From Pelagibacteraceae bacterium AG-404-P08 (GTDB taxonomy: Bacteria > Pseudomonadota > Alphaproteobacteria > HIMB59), in contig QCJF01000008.1 of assembly GCA_003216195.1 (NCBI GenBank), positions 1 through 64,000 on the forward strand: DNA of 64,000 bases, in the 5' to 3' direction. The notes under the pieces are model-generated. The model made no database searches, had not been told where the DNA came from, and saw only the letters and a list, made by a program, of their open reading frames with translations. Shown here in pieces: positions 60,134 through 64,000 of this stretch. Position 1 is the first letter of the stretch. Each line of letters opens with the position of its first letter. The position numbers and the translations under genes are program-made.

Positions 60134-61417
60134 TTACTTTTGAGTAATTTTTAATTCAATTCTTCGATTTTCTTTAAGGTCTTCTCTAGTATCTCCTAGG
60201 TTAATAGGTTGATATTCACCATAACCGTTTGCTGACAATTTATTGGCAGGGATACCCTGTTGAATAAGAAATTTTACAACCTCAAGTGCTCTAGCATGAG
60301 AAAGTTCCCAATTTGATGGAAATTGAGAGGTTGAAATAGGTATCTTATCAGTGTGACCGTCTATTTGTAAAATCCAATTTAGATCGGATGGTATAGACTC
60401 TGCAACTTCTATAATTGTTTTGGTAATAAGAGATAGAGCAACCCTACCTTCATCTTGAATATTAGCACTTCCAGAGTCAAATAAGATCTCCGATTGAAAA
60501 ATAAATCTATCTCCTTTAATTTGGATATCGTCTCTATCAGCTAATGCTTCAGATAACTTGCCAAAAAATTCTGATTTATACTTTTGTAATTTGAATAATT
60601 CACTTGTAAGTACTCTATTTAATCTATCTCCTAACTCTCCAAGTTCTATCTCATTTTGAGCAATTTCAGCCTCTTTAGACTCCAGTAAGTTATTTAAGAG
60701 ATTTATTTCATTACTAAGTATCTCAATGTCTAAAGCTAAATTAGATATCAAATTTAGAGCCTCATTTAAATCACTTGATTGTATTGCTGACTCCTCCTCT
60801 AAAGTAGATAATTTGTTTTGCAATTCTTGATTTATATTCTCTGAGGAACTTAATGACTCTAGAAGGTTTTCGATTCTATTTTGTGACTCGCCAATTTGTC
60901 CAACTAGCTCACTGTTTTCTCCACCAAGTTTTATTAAATCTGATTTTAATATTTCTTGTTGTTTATTTAATTCAGAGAGATTTTGCTGAAGAGATTCTCT
61001 GTCAGCTAAAGATAAAGATAATTCATCAGTAATTTTAGCAATTATCGTATTTAGTTTATCTATATCAAGTGCTTGGTCTTGAATAATCGTATCTTGAGCT
61101 AAAATTTGAGATTGTTTAATAGATATCTCTTCATCAAGTTTTTCAATAAGATTTTGTCTATCAATTAATTCAATCTCTTTATCAGTGAGTGTTACATCTT
61201 GTTCCACAATAGTTTCGTCTTGAATAACAATTGTTTTTTCTAAACTTTGTATTTGTTCATTTTTTCCTACTACAAGATCTCCCAAATAAACTTGAGCAAC
61301 TGTGAAAAGTAAAACTATAAAAATGATAACCATCAACGTAGATGCCAATACATCTACAAAACCAGGCCAAATTATATTTCCATTATCTGAACTTTGAGTT
61401 TTAGAGAGATAGCTCAC
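60134..61417 (-). CDS. MotB/OmpA-like peptidoglycan-binding protein with long coiled coil
   Basis: The 427-residue protein has one N-terminal membrane helix with a conserved Asp22 (FVDVLASTLMVIIFIVLLF), the proton-carrying residue of MotB-type stators. A coiled coil of about 230 residues (55-285) with approximate repeats such as EKTIVIQDETIVEQDVTLTD follows. The C-terminal OmpA domain (about 305-425) has FDSGSANIQ, IDGHTDKIP and NRRIELKI. A GTG start overlaps the MotA-like stop (GTGA). No flagellar gene is nearby. Such pairs are proton-driven but their work is unknown. Confidence 0.85.
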   Translation of the reverse strand: MSYLSKTQSSDNGNIIWPGFVDVLASTLMVIIFIVLLFTVAQVYLGDLVVGKNEQIQSLEKTIVIQDETIVEQDVTLTDKEIELIDRQNLIEKLDEEISIKQSQILAQDTIIQDQALDIDKLNTIIAKITDELSLSLADRESLQQNLSELNKQQEILKSDLIKLGGENSELVGQIGESQNRIENLLESLSSSENINQELQNKLSTLEEESAIQSSDLNEALNLISNLALDIEILSNEINLLNNLLESKEAEIAQNEIELGELGDRLNRVLTSELFKLQKYKSEFFGKLSEALADRDDIQIKGDRFIFQSEILFDSGSANIQDEGRVALSLITKTIIEVAESIPSDLNWILQIDGHTDKIPISTSQFPSNWELSHARALEVVKFLIQQGIPANKLSANGYGEYQPINLGDTREDLKENRRIELKITQK

Positions 61418-62274
61418 TTTTTGTCTAAGTCTTTGATAGACTTGCTTACAGACTTAAGTTCTGTAATAACTTCTTTCCTTAAATCGTCATTAGAATTTTT
61501 CATACCATCAACTAAATCATCAAGCTTAGAAACAATATTTTGAGAAAAGTTGCTGCTATCAGAATTCTGAATAAATTTATTTGTATTTGGGCTAGACCTA
61601 TAAAAAAGTCGAATTTGATTTTCACAAAATTCATAATAATTCTGCTTAATGCCTCTAGTGATTATTTCATAAAGTCCTAAAATCAAAGAAGTTACTAAAC
61701 CAAACAATGATGAGCTAAAGGCTATTGTCATTCCAGATAAAGGTGACTTAAGTCCATCTTTTAGATTATTAAAAAATGCCCCGAAATCTTGTTCTTCAAC
61801 TGACAGACTATCAATGACATTTGAAACACTCCCTATTGTTAAAAGTAGTCCATAAAAAGTCCCTATAAGTCCTAAGAATATAGCTAAGTTGATAAGATAT
61901 TTTGATATATCACTTCCACTTTCAACGGTAGATAAAAGATCATCTAGTATCTCATCAAGTGTTTTGGTAATACTTTTGGTGGTAGATGTTATACCAAGAT
62001 TATTTGCAATAGATTTTGTTAATGGATAGTTGTTTAAAGATGAGTCGTTTAGTTTTAATTTTCCAAATGCAACAGAATTCATGAATCTAAACTCAGAGCT
62101 TAAAGTGAATATCTTAAAGGAGTATAAAAGGAAACCAGTTATAAGTGTAAGAAGAATTATTCCATTTATGTATGGATTGGCATCAAAATAATATTTAATT
62201 TCCTCATATCCAATTACAAGTATTATTACAATTAAGATTGAGAATAATAAATAAGCTAAAAAGTTTTTAGTCAT
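61414..62274 (-). CDS. MotA/TolQ/ExbB-family proton channel protein
   Basis: The 286-residue protein has two N-terminal helices (about 5-24 and 36-54), then the MotA/TolQ block: INLAIFLGLIGTFYGLLLTI and LSGMTIAFSSSLFGLVTSLI, two more helices that hold the channel. A polar tail of about 70 residues with coiled-coil potential (about 245-285) ends the protein. It is cotranscribed with the MotB-like gene (overlapping by 4 bases) and should form the stator ring around its partner helix. Whether it is proton-driven is inferred from the partner Asp22. Confidence 0.85.
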   Translation of the reverse strand: MTKNFLAYLLFSILIVIILVIGYEEIKYYFDANPYINGIILLTLITGFLLYSFKIFTLSSEFRFMNSVAFGKLKLNDSSLNNYPLTKSIANNLGITSTTKSITKTLDEILDDLLSTVESGSDISKYLINLAIFLGLIGTFYGLLLTIGSVSNVIDSLSVEEQDFGAFFNNLKDGLKSPLSGMTIAFSSSLFGLVTSLILGLYEIITRGIKQNYYEFCENQIRLFYRSSPNTNKFIQNSDSSNFSQNIVSKLDDLVDGMKNSNDDLRKEVITELKSVSKSIKDLDKK

Positions 62275-62329
62275 TTAGCTAAAAATAAACGAATTTTGCA
62301 AATTAACAATTGGATAATTATTAAAAGAT

Positions 62330-62818
62330 TCAGAAATTTTTATTGTAAATCAGGTAGTAATTATTCGTGCCTGGATTTACTGTGGCTAAACCTGCATTAG
62401 AAATATGATGAGACCCTATTCCAAACCTAGATTCTTTTGAAATATTATAGAATATATTAACTTCTGATTTAAATTGGAGATCATTCCCTAAATCTTTACC
62501 ATCCCCATTGCTGTAAATACCAGCTGATGAAGAGAGATTTAAATATATTGAGCCTGCTCCAATATTTGTTTCGAAACCACTGTAAAACATAGAAGCACTG
62601 TCAGCTGTAATAAAACCTCCAATAACAGGATTTAAATCAATTAAGTTAAAGAAACTAAATGAATTGTCGGAAAGATGATAATTTAGACCATAAAGCGTAG
62701 AAGTATTGTCATCATCATAGTCATAAGATCCGCCAAAAATAGAAATACTATTAGCTTGGACTATTGAAGATAAGGGTAGCATAAGTGTTAAAACTAAAAA
62801 TATTTCTCTAAATTTCAT
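62330..62818 (-). CDS. PagL-like outer membrane beta-barrel (lipid A 3-O-deacylase/acyloxyacyl hydrolase family)
   Basis: I start at the ATG at 62818 (MKFREIFLVLTLMLPLSSIV) because it gives a normal signal peptide (about 1-23, VQA-NS); a longer frame starts six codons earlier. The 162-residue barrel ends in GIGSHHISNAGLATVNPG, the PagL signature with His138 and Ser140. In PagL the catalytic Glu lies 12 residues after the Ser; here that place is Asn152, so activity may be lost or use another acid. It ends in Phe, as outer membrane proteins do. Confidence 0.75.
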   Translation of the reverse strand: MKFREIFLVLTLMLPLSSIVQANSISIFGGSYDYDDDNTSTLYGLNYHLSDNSFSFFNLIDLNPVIGGFITADSASMFYSGFETNIGAGSIYLNLSSSAGIYSNGDGKDLGNDLQFKSEVNIFYNISKESRFGIGSHHISNAGLATVNPGTNNYYLIYNKNF

Positions 62819-62911
62819 AATGAAAATAACTATCATGAATTTGTAATTCTGTAACCATAATTTGTTATCAATTTTTGAGTGACACTTGTTTCAGAAAAAT
62901 TCAATTAAAAT

Positions 62912-62988
62912 TGGTGGGCGTGACAGGATTCGAACCTGTGACCCCTTGCGTGTCGAGCAAGTACTCTAACCAACTGAGCTACACGCCC
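62912..62988 (-). tRNA. tRNA-Val (anticodon GAC)
   Basis: The complement folds with acceptor GGGCGTG/CACGCCC, D arm, anticodon stem CTTGC/GCAAG and loop TCGACAC, T arm ACAGGTTCGAATCCTGT, discriminator A and encoded CCA. The anticodon GAC reads GUU and GUC. Position 33 is C instead of the near-universal T, and position 38 is also C. The stem is perfect, so an alternative register is unlikely. Confidence 0.9.
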
Positions 62989-63043
62989 ATAAAAATAGGG
63001 ATAGATACTTTTAAATTAAATTAAAAATTAGTAAATAAAATTC

Positions 63044-64000
63044 CTAATTAAATTTATTTAATTGAAATACAAGTTTTATTTCGTTTAATTTAAGCCAATT
63101 TAAAATCAAAAAATATATTATCAAACCAATAAGTATTTGAATGAATAATTCTACATAAATGTTCAAATCCAAAATTTTTTTAAATATTAATATTGAAATC
63201 ACCATAATAGTTGCACTAAATAATATCTTTAATAATTTTTTAAAATCAAAAATTAATAATTTTTCAAAAAAACTTCTAAAATTTTTTCTTAAGTAAAAAA
63301 TTTGAACGAATAAATTTAGCCATATACTCACAGCACCTGATATAGCTAAACCCAAGACACCCAAAGGCCTATAAAGAAGAAAACATAAAATAAAATTACA
63401 TATAAATGTTGGGACAGCTGCTTTAACGGGATATTCAACTTTTTCATAAGAGTAAAAAACTTGATTAAAAATTCGAGCCAGCATATATCCTGGCAATGAA
63501 AGAGAGTAGACTAATAAAATCTTAGATGTAATTAACACATCATCATTATTAAATTCACCTCTACCAAATAATACTCTTATAATATCTTCACTCAGAATAA
63601 AAATACCGAATGAGCTTGGGATAGCAAAAAGAAAGCAAAATATTACTGTTTCATTAAAAGCTTTAGAATTTTTACTCTCATCTGAAATATTTTTACTCAA
63701 ATAAGGTAAAAGTGTAAAAGACATTGCAACTGCAATAAGAGCAAATGGTAAGTCAATAATTCTATCAGCGTAGTAAATTTGGCTTATAGCACCCCCACCC
63801 ACTAAAGAAGCAAATAACATTGAGATAAAAATATTTAATTGAACAATACCTGAACCCAGTAAAGAATAGAGGAATCTTCCAAAGAATTTTTTAAGCTCTT
63901 TAGACAAGACTTTTATACTTTTTAAACCAACACCCCAAAATATTTTTATTGTACCTAAATTTATAAATAAAAGGATCAATTGAGTGAAACCAGCTATTAT
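63044..64000 (-). CDS. murJ: Lipid II flippase MurJ (partial, N-terminus off the right edge)
   Basis: The frame stays open through the right edge, so about 318 C-terminal residues of a protein of about 510 are visible. Segments SGIVQLNIFISMLFASLVGG, ISQIYYADRIIDLPFALIAV, VLFGRGEFNNDD and LPGYMLARIFNQVFYSYEKV are typical of MurJ/MviN. It flips lipid II across the inner membrane for peptidoglycan synthesis, with many hydrophobic helices. The TTG near 63979 is only an internal codon. Confidence 0.93.
   Translation of the reverse strand: MIAGFTQLILLFINLGTIKIFWGVGLKSIKVLSKELKKFFGRFLYSLLGSGIVQLNIFISMLFASLVGGGAISQIYYADRIIDLPFALIAVAMSFTLLPYLSKNISDESKNSKAFNETVIFCFLFAIPSSFGIFILSEDIIRVLFGRGEFNNDDVLITSKILLVYSLSLPGYMLARIFNQVFYSYEKVEYPVKAAVPTFICNFILCFLLYRPLGVLGLAISGAVSIWLNLFVQIFYLRKNFRSFFEKLLIFDFKKLLKILFSATIMVISILIFKKILDLNIYVELFIQILIGLIIYFLILNWLKLNEIKLVFQLNKFN

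Noticed and set aside
60134-62274. Zorya-type antiphage system (ZorA/ZorB)
   Set aside because: The gene pair is MotA/MotB-like, but the channel protein lacks the long cytoplasmic tail of ZorA, the stalk is in the MotB partner instead, and no ZorC, ZorD or ZorE-like helicase or nuclease gene is adjacent.
60134-62274. Flagellar stator motAB
   Set aside because: There is no chemotaxis or flagellar gene in the window and the coiled coil is far longer than the MotB plug-linker region.

Overview
The window looks like a chromosome segment from a streamlined, AT-rich alphaproteobacterium, probably a marine lineage of the SAR11/HIMB59 kind. The basis is very low GC by eye, gaps of a few bases or overlaps between most neighbouring genes, and several families that I know mainly from alphaproteobacteria: the TIGR02186 membrane protein, the ELM1/DUF1022 family, and an HDAC-like gene beside xseB and dxs. 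No insertion sequence, phage gene, CRISPR array or convincing intrinsic terminator was seen. The assignment to a lineage is inference.

Layout. 1-7269 (minus strand): transcription/translation block tuf, tRNA-Trp, secE, nusG, rplK, rplA, rplJ, rplL, rpoB (cut by the left edge), with tRNA-Gly and tRNA-Tyr upstream. 7356-8797 (plus): rlmB, tRNA-Thr and a small tail-anchored protein of unknown function. 8799-18042: formate oxidation island with a molybdenum formate dehydrogenase (fdsA and a fused fdsG-fdsB), a LysR regulator, a TusA-like sulfur carrier, moeA, mobB, fdhD, mobA and a DHFR-like reductase. These supply the enzyme, part of its cofactor synthesis and the sulfuration step. 18087-20279: TauE/SafE permease, TIGR02186 protein, universal stress protein and a DUF2256 mini-protein that sits in frame behind the usp stop codon without a normal start. 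20240-23856: pyrE, a cytidylyltransferase-like gene, pdxH, fabI, aroC.

23848-36648 (minus): a division and cell-wall (dcw) cluster, mraZ-rsmH-ftsL-ftsI-murE-murF-mraY-murD-ftsW, which stops after ftsW and runs into a class I glutamine amidotransferase, an HDAC-like deacetylase, xseB and dxs. A good promoter with three phased TGGGN-type boxes precedes mraZ, directly behind the RNase P RNA gene (rnpB). 36998-45890: ampD, bamD, recN, ligA, pepP, uvrD. 45934-51516: mlaA, mlaC, a tRNA with CAU anticodon (probably Ile2), rpoD, dnaG, yqeY. 51560-60131: carA, carB, greA, ELM1-family protein, a 2OG-Fe(II) oxygenase, trxB, rpmJ (short, cysteine-free L36), sufE, periplasmic cyclophilin. 60134-64000 (minus): a MotA/MotB-like ion-channel pair with a long coiled-coil stalk, a PagL-like outer membrane protein, tRNA-Val and murJ (cut by the right edge).

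Most of the window is core metabolism and information processing. The parts that deserve a second look are the usp/DUF2256 junction, the mraZ promoter with its boxes, the truncated dcw cluster with its amidotransferase-deacetylase tail, the non-flagellar MotA/MotB-like motor pair, the formate dehydrogenase island, and a few genes that have lost residues normally thought essential (DnaG zinc ligands, PagL-like catalytic acid, tRNA-Val U33).
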